Notes: generated by a model from the sequence alone, not told the origin. 64,000 nucleotides of DNA from Chryseobacterium lactis (GCF_003815875.1 NZ_CP033924.1:3038001-3102000); one strand, 5' to 3'. Shown: positions 17,906 through 27,292, counted from the stretch's first letter. Made by a program: numbers and translations.

Positions 17906-18853
17906 TTAAATCTGATCTGAACCCTTATCAGAAACGTTTTTACTTTTCTTTTTATAAAAATAGTAACCGATACCACCAATCAGGAATAAAGGCCATAGCG
18001 GTAGAATAAATAGAAAGATGGATGTAATCACCTCCCAGCCGGATGAAACTGCGGCAAAGGATTTTTCCCCGAAAGTAGTAGGTTGTTTTTCAATATCTGC
18101 TTTATCAGTAAGGCTTACTGAAATACTACAAATGGTATTATCGGTATAATTATTTCCGGAAACCTGAATGTTTTTACTTTCAATGTCTCCAATATTATCG
18201 CTGAGGGCATTCATCAGATAATCAAAATTTTGGATCGGAACTTTGATGTCAATACTATATACCTTTTGATCTTCGCGTCTGCGATCGGCTGACTCAATGT
18301 AAGAAAGATCTTCACTTTTGATGTAACCATTGTTTTTAATGGCTTCTTCTTTGATGATTTCCTTTACTGTTTCTGCATTATCGGCTTTGATGGAGATTTG
18401 CCCGGATTTTACCATTCTGTCTTTTGACCTATTCAATTCATAGCTGTCATTTTTAGGCTTTTCTTTATAAACAACTTTGGTTTCTTTGATAACCTTGGGA
18501 GCAGGTACATTGACAATGATTTTTTCAGCTTTTTTTGTTGAATCCTTTTTTTCCACTTTTGATTCCAGCTTAGTAGAAGCGATTTTATCAGTTAGGGAAT
18601 CAACGATTTTTGACGTGTTTTGTATTTTCTCCCGGATATCGTTTTTAGTATTTTCAAAATCTTTTACTTTAATATTGGCTGAGTCAAGGGCTTTATCAAC
18701 TGTTGCACCAGCATTATCAATAGCATCTGTTGCAATAGTGGCTGTACTGTCTATAGTGTGTAGAGCTTCTTCAGCTTTAGATTGTGAAACGCCACCCTTT
18801 TTACACATGATAAAAGTGCTTGATACAGCAACCAGTAATATGAACTTTTTCAT
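17906..18853 (-). CDS. DUF4349-domain lipoprotein
   Basis: A 315-residue envelope protein. The N-terminus is a lipoprotein signal (MKKFILLVAVSSTFIMCKKG; Cys17 is the likely lipidated residue). Residues ~25-140 form a Lys/Asp-rich helical stretch. The DUF4349 domain (about 145-250) has the typical opening RMVKSGQISIKADNAETVK and the KNNGYIKSEDLSY segment. A C-terminal transmembrane helix (about 272-300, IFLFILPLWPLFLIGGIGYYFY) is followed by lysines. DUF4349 proteins are widespread and of unknown function. Having both a lipid anchor and a C-terminal helix is consistent with the usual DUF4349 layout. Confidence 0.88.
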   Translation of the reverse strand: MKKFILLVAVSSTFIMCKKGGVSQSKAEEALHTIDSTATIATDAIDNAGATVDKALDSANIKVKDFENTKNDIREKIQNTSKIVDSLTDKIASTKLESKVEKKDSTKKAEKIIVNVPAPKVIKETKVVYKEKPKNDSYELNRSKDRMVKSGQISIKADNAETVKEIIKEEAIKNNGYIKSEDLSYIESADRRREDQKVYSIDIKVPIQNFDYLMNALSDNIGDIESKNIQVSGNNYTDNTICSISVSLTDKADIEKQPTTFGEKSFAAVSSGWEVITSIFLFILPLWPLFLIGGIGYYFYKKKSKNVSDKGSDQI

Positions 18854-19083
18854 AACATTAATTTTTTTGATGAAGTAAAATTAGGCATGAAGACTTCTAA
18901 GCATTTGTAAATAGGATGTATTCTGCTGGTAAATTATAATTGATTTTAAATCAGTTGTTTATAATCATTTTACAAGAATTTTACAAAAAAATAAAGGCAA
19001 ATACGCTTTTTAATATATATGAAAAAATAAACCATTCCTTTTTGAGAATTTTGAAAAAGTAAAATTTACTTATTCAATAGGAA

Positions 19084-21345
19084 ATGAAAATAAAATTAGT
19101 ACTTCTTACAGTTTTTGTTACTTTATCGGAAATGATTACTGCACAACAAAATCTTTGGAGTAGAGCATCTCAAAAAGATTTGAAAAATATAAGAGAAAAA
19201 TCAATACGTCTTTCTCATTATGAATTAGCTAATTTAAACGATGATGGGCTTAGAAAACAATTGCTAAATACTCCGGAACGAAGTGAAAAAAAATCAGTAA
19301 AAGGATCTTTTATCAAATTTCCTGATGGAAAAGGGAAAATTGATACCTATGAAGTTTTTGAAGCATCTACCATGCATCCCGATCTGCAAAAAAGATTTCC
19401 TGACATAAGATCATATGTTGGGAGCCAGGTTAATGATCCAGCAACTAAAATTAGCTTTACTTATGATCCGTACTTTGGATTAAATGCAACAATACAAAGT
19501 ACAACGGGCATAAGGTATATTGATTCTTATTCTTATGATAATAAAATCTATGTTTTGTATGAAAGAAAAGAGGCTGAGTCTCAAGAGAAATTTAAATGCT
19601 CATTTAAAGACAACCATGATCAGCCGTTATCGAATCAAATAAATGGTAATACTGTTGGGAAAACAATAAATGATGGGTTGTTACGAAAATACAGACTTGC
19701 AATAACTTCTACTGCGAGGTACACATCATATATAGCACAGCAGGCAGGTGTAGGATCAGGAACGGATACTCAGAAAAAAGCAGCAGTATTATCCGCAGTA
19801 AATACAGCTGTTAACAGAATTAATCAAGTGTATGAAAAAGAACTTTCTGTAACACTACAACTCATTGCCAATACAGATCAATTATTCTTTATAGGAACTG
19901 ATACATTTGTTGCTGGTGACGATGATCAAATGACTAATCAGAATGTTATAGTTACTAATAATATAATTGGATTGAACAACTATGATATTGGACATGTTTT
20001 TACTCAGTGGACCGAAAATCAAGGCTTAGCAAGCACGCCGTCAGTCTGTACTAATGATAAAGCTTCAGGCGTTACAGGTTCTGTTAATCCGGTAGGAGAC
20101 CCTTTTGTAATAGATTATGTGAGTCATGAAATAGGACATCAGTTTGGTGGCAATCATTCATTTAATAATGTGTATCGTAGTAATCCTGAATCTGCTATGG
20201 AGCCTGGAAGCGGAAGTACAATTATGGGATATGCGGGAATCAACCCTCCTGATGTACAATCTCATTCTGATCCTTATTTTCATGCGATCAGTATTAAGGA
20301 AATTAATACATGGATCACAAGCGGTGGAAATTGTGGAGTAAACACAACAACTAATAATCATGCCCCAACAGCAAATGCGGGCCTTGATAAGACAATTCCT
20401 GTAAATACTCCATTTGTACTCACAGGAATCGGTACAGATGCAGATAATGATGCAATTACCTATAACTGGGAACAAATGGATAAGGAGCAGAGATCTATGC
20501 CACCTAAACCAATAAGCTCAGAAGGTCCTATGTTTAGATCTATATTGGCTACAAGTGACCCTTCCAGATATTTTCCGAGGTTATCTACGATCGTACAAGG
20601 ATATGATCCCAATGTTATCGATGTTACTGATTTCAGAACCTGGGAAAAGCTGCCATCTGTTGAGAGAATATTAAACTTCTCATTACTTGTGAGGGATAAT
20701 AACCCGGTGGGTGGACAAACAGGTCGGGATGACATTAAGTTAACGGTGTCAGATGAGGCAGGCCCATTTGTTGTGACTTCTCAAAATACTGCAGGAACAG
20801 TTTGGAATATAGGAGAATCTAAAACAATTACATGGAATGTAGCCGGTACCAATCTTTCTCCAGTAAATACTGCCAATGTCAGAATTTTACTTTCTACAGA
20901 TGGAGGACTTACTTTTCCTCATGTCTTAGTGGCAAGCACACCCAATAATGGGACCTACACATTTAATGTTCCGGGTAATTTGGGAGCTACTTCAAATGCA
21001 AGAATCATGATCAAAGCAATTGATAATATCTTTTTAAATGTAAATAAAACCAATTTTATTATTAATTCTACTTTAGGAACCAGTGAAGTTGAAAAAGTAA
21101 AAACCGGAATAAAGATTTATCCTAATCCTTCCAAAGGAATCTTTACCATTGAAACAGAATCCGGAAAGGGCTTTTCATACACTATTTTTGCGATAGACGG
21201 AAAACTGGTTACTGCTAAAAAAGAAGTTACAAGTGGTAAGACTCATGAAGAAGTAAATGTATCACATCTCCCGACGGGTACTTACATTATTCAGTTAGAT
21301 AAAGAAGGACAAAAGATCTCTAGAAAACTGCTTATTAAAAAATAA
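19084..21345 (+). CDS. Secreted metzincin (M12B/reprolysin-like) protease with T9SS type A sorting domain
   Basis: A 753-residue zinc endopeptidase exported by signal peptide plus T9SS. A propeptide-like region (about residues 25-190) precedes the catalytic domain. That domain contains the metzincin motif HEIGHQFGGNH (three zinc-binding His and the catalytic Glu) near residue 350, with GSGSTIMGYAGI downstream as the Met-turn (IMGYAG). Beta-sandwich modules follow (PKD-like at about 428-560, then an Ig-like segment to ~660). The C-terminus is a type A sorting domain (IKIYPNPSKGIFTIE ... RKLLIKK). It is a paralogue of the protease at 45403, without that protein's P-domain. Extracellular protein degradation is the expected role; the substrate is unknown. 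Confidence 0.92.
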   Translation: MKIKLVLLTVFVTLSEMITAQQNLWSRASQKDLKNIREKSIRLSHYELANLNDDGLRKQLLNTPERSEKKSVKGSFIKFPDGKGKIDTYEVFEASTMHPDLQKRFPDIRSYVGSQVNDPATKISFTYDPYFGLNATIQSTTGIRYIDSYSYDNKIYVLYERKEAESQEKFKCSFKDNHDQPLSNQINGNTVGKTINDGLLRKYRLAITSTARYTSYIAQQAGVGSGTDTQKKAAVLSAVNTAVNRINQVYEKELSVTLQLIANTDQLFFIGTDTFVAGDDDQMTNQNVIVTNNIIGLNNYDIGHVFTQWTENQGLASTPSVCTNDKASGVTGSVNPVGDPFVIDYVSHEIGHQFGGNHSFNNVYRSNPESAMEPGSGSTIMGYAGINPPDVQSHSDPYFHAISIKEINTWITSGGNCGVNTTTNNHAPTANAGLDKTIPVNTPFVLTGIGTDADNDAITYNWEQMDKEQRSMPPKPISSEGPMFRSILATSDPSRYFPRLSTIVQGYDPNVIDVTDFRTWEKLPSVERILNFSLLVRDNNPVGGQTGRDDIKLTVSDEAGPFVVTSQNTAGTVWNIGESKTITWNVAGTNLSPVNTANVRILLSTDGGLTFPHVLVASTPNNGTYTFNVPGNLGATSNARIMIKAIDNIFLNVNKTNFIINSTLGTSEVEKVKTGIKIYPNPSKGIFTIETESGKGFSYTIFAIDGKLVTAKKEVTSGKTHEEVNVSHLPTGTYIIQLDKEGQKISRKLLIKK

Positions 21346-21368
21346 AAACACAAGTACTTACTATAAGA

Positions 21369-21402
21369 AACCCGTTCAATATCATATTGAACGGGTTATT
21401 TT
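21369..21402. terminator. Bidirectional terminator between the protease and prfC
   Basis: The near-perfect inverted repeat aacccgttcaatat / atattgaacgggtt, with T-rich sequence after it, lies between convergent genes. It could end transcription from both sides. Confidence 0.75.
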
Positions 21403-21416
21403 TATGAGAAACGAGA

Positions 21417-23012
21417 TTAATGATCTCGGAATTCACTGATAAAATGTAATTTCACATTCGGGAATTTCTCCTGCGTCATGTGAATGGTAAATGATGAATC
21501 TGCCAAGAATACAAGTTGATTATACTTATCTCTTGCCAGGAATCTTTGTTTCAATCTGGCAAATTCTTTAAATTCTTCAGATTTTTCATCCGCTTCCACC
21601 CAACATGCTTTGTGCATGGATAGAGGCTCATATGTACACTTAGCGCCATATTCATGCTCTAAACGATATTGAATAACCTCGTACTGAAGTGCTCCTACAG
21701 TTCCGATGATCTTTCTGTTATTCATTTCCAGAGTAAATAGCTGTGCAACCCCTTCATCCATTAACTGATCAATACCTTTAGCCAATTGTTTAGCTTTTAA
21801 CGGATCATTATTATTAATATAACGGAAGTGCTCAGGAGAGAAGCTTGGAATTCCTTTGAAGCTTAATTTCTCACCACCGGTTAAAGTATCGCCGATTCTG
21901 AAACTTCCTGTATCATGAAGACCCACAATATCACCAGGGAAACTTTCTTCTACAACTTCTTTTTTATCAGCGAAGAAAGCATTTGGAGAAGAGAACTTCA
22001 TTTTTTTGCCTTCTCTTACCAATAAATAGTTTTCATTTCTTTTAAATGTTCCTGAAACAATCTTCACGAATGCAAGTCTGTCTCTGTGCTTAGGATCCAT
22101 ATTCGCATGGATCTTGAAAACAAATCCTGTGAAAGTGCTTTCTTCAGGCTTTACCATACGAAGATCACTTTCCTTAGGCTGAGGCATCGGTGCAATTTCA
22201 ATGAAAGCATCCAATAATTCGCGAACTCCAAAGTTATTTAACGCTGAACCGAAGAATACCGGTTGAAGGTCTCCATTCATATAATCCTCACGGTTGAATT
22301 CAGGGTAAACAGATTGGATCAGATCAAGTTCTTCTCTTAAAGTTTTTGCTGCTTTTTCACCGATCACTTCGTCAATAGAAGAATCATTAATATCATCAAA
22401 CTTAATAGAATCTCCAACTTTCTGCTTTTTCTCTTCTAAGAATAGCTGAATATTATTTTCCCAGATATTATAAATTCCCTGGAAGTCACTTCCCATACCA
22501 ATTGGCAAAGAAAGCGGACAAACTCTTAAACCTAATTTTTGCTCCACTTCATCCAATAGATCAAAAGCATCCTTCCCTTCACGGTCTAGTTTGTTGATAA
22601 AAACAAGCATCGGAATGTTTCTCATTCTACAAACCTTAACCAGTTTTTCAGTTTGCTCCTCAACCCCTTTTGCAACGTCGATAACAACGATTACAGAATC
22701 TACGGCAGTTAATGTTCTATAAGTATCTTCAGCAAAGTCTTTGTGACCGGGAGTATCGAGAATATTGATTTTATGATCTTTATATTCAAAAGCCAATACG
22801 GAAGTCGCTACCGAGATCCCTCTCTGTCTCTCAATTTCCATAAAGTCGGAAGTAGCTCCTTTTTTAATTTTGTTGGATTTTACCGCACCCGCTTCCTGAA
22901 TAGCTCCTCCGAAAAGAAGTAGTTTTTCCGTAAGAGTGGTTTTTCCGGCATCCGGGTGGGAAATGATCCCGAAGGTCTTTCTTTTTTGTATTTCTTTGAT
23001 TAAGTCTGACAT
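21417..23012 (-). CDS. prfC: Peptide chain release factor 3
   Basis: A 531-residue translational GTPase that recycles RF1/RF2 from the ribosome after peptide release. G motifs are seen: G1 SHPDAGKTTLTEKLL (residues 18-32), G2 region RQRGISVATSV, G3 DTPGHKDFAEDTYR, and G4 INKLDRE. The later domains include the RF3 signature VGALQYEVIQYRLEHEYG near residue 430. Length matches typical RF3 (about 527-530). It is a single gene, convergent with the secreted protease and sharing its terminator region. Confidence 0.97.
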   Translation of the reverse strand: MSDLIKEIQKRKTFGIISHPDAGKTTLTEKLLLFGGAIQEAGAVKSNKIKKGATSDFMEIERQRGISVATSVLAFEYKDHKINILDTPGHKDFAEDTYRTLTAVDSVIVVIDVAKGVEEQTEKLVKVCRMRNIPMLVFINKLDREGKDAFDLLDEVEQKLGLRVCPLSLPIGMGSDFQGIYNIWENNIQLFLEEKKQKVGDSIKFDDINDSSIDEVIGEKAAKTLREELDLIQSVYPEFNREDYMNGDLQPVFFGSALNNFGVRELLDAFIEIAPMPQPKESDLRMVKPEESTFTGFVFKIHANMDPKHRDRLAFVKIVSGTFKRNENYLLVREGKKMKFSSPNAFFADKKEVVEESFPGDIVGLHDTGSFRIGDTLTGGEKLSFKGIPSFSPEHFRYINNNDPLKAKQLAKGIDQLMDEGVAQLFTLEMNNRKIIGTVGALQYEVIQYRLEHEYGAKCTYEPLSMHKACWVEADEKSEEFKEFARLKQRFLARDKYNQLVFLADSSFTIHMTQEKFPNVKLHFISEFRDH

Positions 23013-23216
23013 ATCGTATTTTGAAGTTGCAAAAATCGGGATTTTTTACGAGGTTTTCAAATAAATTATAATAATGTTAATGGCATAATCCAGGTTTAGG
23101 GTTGAGATCGATGAAAGAAAGTTCAGGAACTATAAGTTTTATCGCTTATCTTTAAGTCTCCCGGCTTAAATCTTATCTCCTGATTCCGGATTCTCCAATT
23201 TCCTTCTCCATTTTAG

Positions 23217-23247
23217 TTGCCTGTGGCATTCAAAAAAATTATCTTTG
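23217..23247 (+). promoter_or_regulatory. Promoter of the CPBP protease gene
   Basis: TTG (23217-23219), a 20-base spacer and TATCTTTG (23240-23247) make an exact match to both boxes of the Bacteroidota consensus at the preferred spacing. The start codon is 28 bases downstream of the -7 box. Confidence 0.75.
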
Positions 23248-23275
23248 TTTTCGATAAACTTTTACAGAAAAAAGA

Positions 23276-24106
23276 ATGGAAAATAGCAAATATCCAAAAT
23301 TTACCTTCACATGGTGGGGTGCTGTTACGTTGGTGGTGGGTTTGTTTATAGGAACAATGGCTGTTTCTTTATTCAGTCTCTTTTGGAAAGTGGCTTTCAG
23401 AGAAAATCTGGAGCTTAAAGACTGGTTTTTTATGGTAGCAAATTCTGTAGGATTTCTAGCTGCAATTGCTTTCTTTGACTTTTTCATTGTAAGACGAACT
23501 ACCGGAAAGAAACTTAATTTTAACTTATCATCCGTTAATTTTTATACCTATCTTTTGATTTTTCCTATGATGGCAGGCATGATGCTGATCTCAGAATTTG
23601 TAGCATCATTAATTCCCACTTCAGGACCCTTTTTCGGTGAATTTTATGAGTATTTTACCCGACTTATGAATCAACTTACCGATGATCCCGTAATTATGAT
23701 CGTGATGACTTCGGTTTTGGCTCCTGTTTTTGAGGAAGTTATTTTCAGAGGGATTATTCAGAAAGGATTGATCAATAAAGGAATAAAGCCATGGAAGGCT
23801 ATTTTATATGCCTCCATTATTTTTGGAGTAGTACACGGAAATCCATGGCAGTTTATCAGTGCCGTAATGCTGGGCTGTGTGCTGGGATTGGTTTATCATA
23901 AAACAAAATCTTTATTGATGCCGATACTGTTACACGCTTTTAATAACCTGGCCTTATCCTTATTGGTGCTTTACGGTAAAGATGAAAGCTTTGCAAAAGT
24001 TTTAAATGTTTCAGAATGGTTGATATTAGCTGCAGGGGTTGTACTTTTCTCTTTATTCTACTATCTTTTTATGAAAAAGTATAAAGTACATTATGCAGAA
24101 ATTTAA
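23276..24106 (+). CDS. CPBP-family intramembrane metalloprotease (CAAX protease-like)
   Basis: A 276-residue polytopic membrane protein with about seven to eight hydrophobic segments. The three CPBP/ABI motifs are present: FEEVIFRGIIQKGL (catalytic double Glu and Arg, near residue 152), FGVVHGNPWQF (near 183), and HAFNNLAL (near 222). Homologues include Rce1-type CAAX proteases and bacterial ABI proteins, but in bacteria substrates are mostly unknown. It has its own strong promoter, and the rdgB gene follows closely. Confidence 0.92.
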   Translation: MENSKYPKFTFTWWGAVTLVVGLFIGTMAVSLFSLFWKVAFRENLELKDWFFMVANSVGFLAAIAFFDFFIVRRTTGKKLNFNLSSVNFYTYLLIFPMMAGMMLISEFVASLIPTSGPFFGEFYEYFTRLMNQLTDDPVIMIVMTSVLAPVFEEVIFRGIIQKGLINKGIKPWKAILYASIIFGVVHGNPWQFISAVMLGCVLGLVYHKTKSLLMPILLHAFNNLALSLLVLYGKDESFAKVLNVSEWLILAAGVVLFSLFYYLFMKKYKVHYAEI

Positions 24107-24145
24107 TCAACAGGCTAAAAAGTAAAATTGAAAATGAATATAGAT

Positions 24146-24718
24146 ATGGAATTATTGGTAGCAACACACAATGAGCACAAAAAAGAAGAAATTCAACAGA
24201 TTTTAGGAAATGATTGTGTTGTAAAAAGTCTTACAGATTATAATATTCACGAAGAAATTGTAGAAGATGGAGATTCTTTTCATGCTAATGCTTTAATTAA
24301 GGCAAAATACTGCTTTGAAAAGACAGGTATCCCTAGTTTAGGAGATGATAGTGGTTTGGCAGTAGAGTCCTTAGACGGAAGGCCTGGAATATTTTCTGCC
24401 CGGTACGCGGGAGATCATGATTTTGCTAAAAATATTGAAAAGGTTCTTGAAGAAATGAAGGGAATAGAAAACAGAAAGGCCTATTTCATCACTGTTTTAT
24501 GCTATTATGATGAAAACGGAGCTCAATATTTTGAAGGCAGAGTTCATGGAAACCTGTTGACAGAAAATAAAGGCTTTAAAGGCTTCGGATATGACCCGAT
24601 TTTCGTTCCACAAGGATATGATAAGACTTTTGCAGAAATGAATCCTGAAGACAAAAACAAAATTAGTCACCGTAAGCAGGCATTAGACCTTTTTATGGAT
24701 TTTCTGAAAGTGAAATAG
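24146..24718 (+). CDS. rdgB: Non-canonical purine NTP pyrophosphatase (dITP/XTP pyrophosphatase)
   Basis: A 190-residue HAM1/RdgB enzyme that hydrolyses dITP, ITP and XTP to monophosphates, keeping damaged purines out of nucleic acids. The family N-terminus MELLVATHNEHKKEEIQ gives the chosen start at 24146. In-frame ATG at 24134 and TTG at 24128 are also possible but add residues not typical of the family. Signature segments are HANALIKAKYC, LGDDSGLAVESLDGRPGIFSARYAG (here shortened to its ends), GFKGFGYDPIFVPQGYDKTF and the C-terminal HRKQAL. It lies 22-40 bases downstream of the CPBP gene and is probably cotranscribed. Confidence 0.95.
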   Translation: MELLVATHNEHKKEEIQQILGNDCVVKSLTDYNIHEEIVEDGDSFHANALIKAKYCFEKTGIPSLGDDSGLAVESLDGRPGIFSARYAGDHDFAKNIEKVLEEMKGIENRKAYFITVLCYYDENGAQYFEGRVHGNLLTENKGFKGFGYDPIFVPQGYDKTFAEMNPEDKNKISHRKQALDLFMDFLKVK

Positions 24719-24820
24719 TAAAATAAAAACAAATTAAGAGGAGATATTCCTGTTCGATAAAGGGGATAAACCTCTGATTTAACGGGATATTTTAATCCGC
24801 TTCCTTTTTTAAATTTGTCG

Positions 24821-24828
24821 TACATTTG
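24821..24828 (+). promoter_or_regulatory. Candidate -7 element of rnz (TACATTTG)
   Basis: An exact TAnnTTTG match that ends 18 bases before the rnz start. No TTG lies at the ideal spacing. Its position places the transcript start just before the TTG start codon. Confidence 0.5.
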
Positions 24829-24846
24829 TTAGAATAAATTATTGAT

Positions 24847-25761
24847 TTGAGTACTTATTTAACGATATTAGGCTTTAATTCAGCTATTCCGACCATCAAT
24901 TCTTCTCCTACAGCACAATTGCTGGAAATGGAAGAAAGACACTTTCTTATCGACTGTGGAGAAGGTACACAGGTTCAGCTGAGAAAAGCAAAAGCAAGAT
25001 TTTCAAAAATCAATCATATTTTTATTTCCCATCTTCATGGAGATCATTGCTTTGGACTTCCGGGGCTTATTGCTTCTTTCCGCCTTTTGGGAAGGGAAAA
25101 CCCAATCCATGTCTATGGACCGAAAGGAATCAAAAAGATGATGGAAACCATTTTTCAGATTACCGAAACACACCGTGGTTTTGAAGTGGTTTATCATGAG
25201 CTGGATAAAGATTATTCAGAAAAGATCTATGAAGATAGCAGGGTAGAAGTATATACTATTCCTCTCGATCACAGAATTTATTGTAATGGTTATCTGTTTA
25301 AAGAAAAACCGAAAGACAGGCATCTCAACATGAAAGAAATTGCCAAATACAGTGAAATTGAGACCTGTGATTATCACAATATAAAAGCAGGGAAAGATTT
25401 TGTATTGAGCGATGGATATGTTCTTAAAAATGAAATTCTTACTGTTGAACCTGCTCCTTCAGTATCCTATGCTTTTTGCAGTGACACCCGTTATCTGGAA
25501 AATGTGATTCCGATTATTAAAAATGTAACAGTTTTATACCACGAATCTACATTTTTACATGATTTGAAAGAAATGGCAGATTATACAGGACATACAACAG
25601 CTCTGGAAGCTGCAACTATTGCTCAGAAAGCTCAGGTAGGAAAATTAATTTTAGGACATTTCTCCAACAGATATGCCGATCTTACCGTATTTACCGATGA
25701 AGCAAGAAATATATTTCCCAATTCATTTTTACCAAAAGCATTGGAAAGTGTGAAAATTTGA
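24847..25761 (+). CDS. rnz: Ribonuclease Z (tRNA 3'-endonuclease), TTG start
   Basis: A 304-residue metallo-beta-lactamase-fold nuclease that trims tRNA 3' trailers. The zinc motif HxHxDH is SHLHGDHCFGLPG (near residue 62). PSVSYAFCSDTRY, LYHESTFLHD and LGHFSNRYAD supply the remaining metal ligands and the exosite context, and HTTALEAATIAQKAQ is the family's HST-type loop. Length equals the short bacterial RNase Z form (about 300-310). The start codon is TTG (STYLTILGF follows). A stop at 24835 in the same frame leaves no ATG upstream, and the conserved N-terminus begins here. The next gene starts one base after the stop, so they form an operon. Confidence 0.95.
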   Translation: MSTYLTILGFNSAIPTINSSPTAQLLEMEERHFLIDCGEGTQVQLRKAKARFSKINHIFISHLHGDHCFGLPGLIASFRLLGRENPIHVYGPKGIKKMMETIFQITETHRGFEVVYHELDKDYSEKIYEDSRVEVYTIPLDHRIYCNGYLFKEKPKDRHLNMKEIAKYSEIETCDYHNIKAGKDFVLSDGYVLKNEILTVEPAPSVSYAFCSDTRYLENVIPIIKNVTVLYHESTFLHDLKEMADYTGHTTALEAATIAQKAQVGKLILGHFSNRYADLTVFTDEARNIFPNSFLPKALESVKI

Positions 25762-25762
25762 A

Positions 25763-26539
25763 ATGAATATGCTGAATTTTGAAGAACTTAAAAATTTTCT
25801 GAACGAGAAAGCAGACCAGTATAATGCTCCTGATTTTATAGAAAATGATCCCATACAGATTCCGCATCGGTTCTCTGTAAAGCAGGATATTGAAATTGCA
25901 GGCTTTTTAGCGGCAACAATTTCCTGGGGAAATCGGAAATCAATTATTAAGTCTGCGGAAAAAATACTGGATATCATGGGGAACTCACCTTATGATTTTG
26001 TACTGAATTACTCAGAAAAAGATTTAGAAAATATACAGGATAAAAGTATTCACAGGACTTTTAACGGGCAGGATTTTTCTTATTTCATTAAACAATTCAA
26101 CAGAATTTATACAGAACACGAAAGTCTGGAAAATCTGTTTAAAGTACAGGAACCTGAAGTGAATTTTTTACATGCGATAGAACGATTCAGAAACAGCTTC
26201 CTGGAAACTGAAAAGCATAGAAGCCATAAACACATCAGCTCGCCCTATAAAAATTCTTCTGCCAAAAGAATTATCATGTTTCTGAGATGGATGGTGCGTA
26301 AAGATAAACGAGGTGTAGATTTTGGTATCTGGGAAAATATAGATCAGAAATACCTGTCGATTCCTCTGGACGTTCACACCGGAAATATTTCCAGAAAATT
26401 AGGACTGGTTTCCAGAACTCAGAATGACTGGAAAACTGTAGAAGAATTAGATGTAGCTATAAGAAAGTTTGATGAGAATGATCCCGCAAAATATGACTTT
26501 GCATTGTTTGGACTGGGAGTGACTAAGGAACTTTTGTAA
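25763..26539 (+). CDS. TIGR02757 (DUF2400) family protein
   Basis: A 258-residue conserved protein with the family hallmarks IPHRFSVKQDIEIAGFLAATIS (near residue 30, given only in part as a motif), RKSIIKSAEKILDIMG, SSAKRIIMFLRWMVRKD near 167, and SIPLDVHTGNISRKLGL near 203. The predicted fold is helical, resembling helix-hairpin-helix DNA glycosylases, and the conserved D-x-H-T is at the place of a catalytic or metal residue. No function has been established that I know of. It directly follows rnz with a one-base gap. ATG 25763 is taken as start; ATG 25769 is an alternative. Confidence 0.85.
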   Translation: MNMLNFEELKNFLNEKADQYNAPDFIENDPIQIPHRFSVKQDIEIAGFLAATISWGNRKSIIKSAEKILDIMGNSPYDFVLNYSEKDLENIQDKSIHRTFNGQDFSYFIKQFNRIYTEHESLENLFKVQEPEVNFLHAIERFRNSFLETEKHRSHKHISSPYKNSSAKRIIMFLRWMVRKDKRGVDFGIWENIDQKYLSIPLDVHTGNISRKLGLVSRTQNDWKTVEELDVAIRKFDENDPAKYDFALFGLGVTKELL

Positions 26540-26551
26540 AAAAAGATAAGG

Positions 26552-27109
26552 ATGAAAAAATATAATGAGAAAACAGAAATTCTGGAGAAAATAGCAGATA
26601 GCATTACCTCATGGATTGGGTCTATCCAGTCACTGATTGTACACACATTGCTTTTTCTTACCTCTTTTCTGCTTCCGATGGTTAACCTTGTCTCATTTGA
26701 CAAGATGTTGCTGATTCTTACAACTGTACTTTCCCTGGAAGCTATTTATCTGGCTATTTTTATTCAAATGTCAGTCAATAAAAGTCATGAGAAAATTGAA
26801 GATATCCAGGAAGATATTGAAGAAATCAGTGAAGATATAGAAGACATCCAGGAAGATATCGAGGAAATCAGCGAAGATATTGAGGAGATCAGTGAAGACA
26901 TTGAAGAAATCAACGAGGATATTGAAGATATTCAGGAAGATATCGAAGAAATAAATGAAGAAGAGGAAGAGGAACATCACATTGAAAGAGCAAAAAATGT
27001 AATTCTGAAAAGCAATGTAAGCTCGAATAAGAATGAAATAAAAGCTTTAAAAGATATCATCACCCAGCTGCAAAATGAGATTGATCAGCTAAAAAAAGAT
27101 GAGAACTAA
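26552..27109 (+). CDS. DUF1003-like membrane protein with acidic isoleucine-heptad coiled coil
   Basis: A 185-residue protein. Residues ~1-75 contain EKIADSITSWIGS and two hydrophobic segments (about 29-45 and 52-72) ending SLEAIYLAIFIQMSVNKS, an arrangement resembling DUF1003 membrane proteins. Residues ~85-135 are seven-residue repeats alternating IEDIQED and IEEISED (IEEINED variants), with Ile at a and d and acidic residues nearly everywhere else. They are encoded by eight 21-base repeats. A short Glu block (EEEEEEHH) and a C-terminal helical part (IKALKDIITQLQNEIDQLKK) follow. A membrane-anchored oligomer is the natural reading; function is unknown. It lies 12 bases after the TIGR02757 gene, and a terminator follows. 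Confidence 0.82.
   Translation: MKKYNEKTEILEKIADSITSWIGSIQSLIVHTLLFLTSFLLPMVNLVSFDKMLLILTTVLSLEAIYLAIFIQMSVNKSHEKIEDIQEDIEEISEDIEDIQEDIEEISEDIEEISEDIEEINEDIEDIQEDIEEINEEEEEEHHIERAKNVILKSNVSSNKNEIKALKDIITQLQNEIDQLKKDEN
26798..26965 (+). repeat. Eight 21-base tandem repeats encoding coiled-coil heptads
   Basis: Units begin GAAGATATCCAGGAAGATAT or GAAGAAATCAGTGAAGATAT and alternate, with mostly third-position differences. The protein pattern is thus better conserved than the DNA, which suggests selection on the heptad and not a recent slippage event. Confidence 0.8.
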
Positions 27110-27147
27110 GCAAAAAGTCGGAGATATATTATTTTAACGAGATAACA

Positions 27148-27180
27148 AAAGCAGATCATTTTACATGGATCTGTTTTTTA
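27148..27180 (+). terminator. Rho-independent terminator
   Basis: The stem gcagatc / gatctgt around ten bases is followed by six T, about 40 bases after the coiled-coil gene. It closes the rnz operon. Confidence 0.65.
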
Positions 27181-27292
27181 TTTGTGAAATTTTATCTGTT
27201 TATTTGTGAAAAGCATAAAAATAAGAAACTTTTGTTATTGATAATTGTCTAAAAATGAACCTAATTGGCTTTTAAGGTTAAAATGTTACATA

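Noticed and set aside
23150..23235. A possible 18-codon peptide on the minus strand before the CPBP gene
   Set aside because: It is too short, has no recognisable feature, and overlaps the CPBP promoter; it looks like chance.
26798..26965. The 21-base tandem repeats as a possible CRISPR or regulatory array
   Set aside because: They lack spacers, stay in frame and encode regular heptads inside a gene.
26771..26980. An open minus-strand frame opposite the coiled-coil repeats, rich in Phe, Ile and Asp
   Set aside because: It is the reverse reading of the 21-base repeats; its hydrophobic look follows from the GAA/GAT-rich coding strand.
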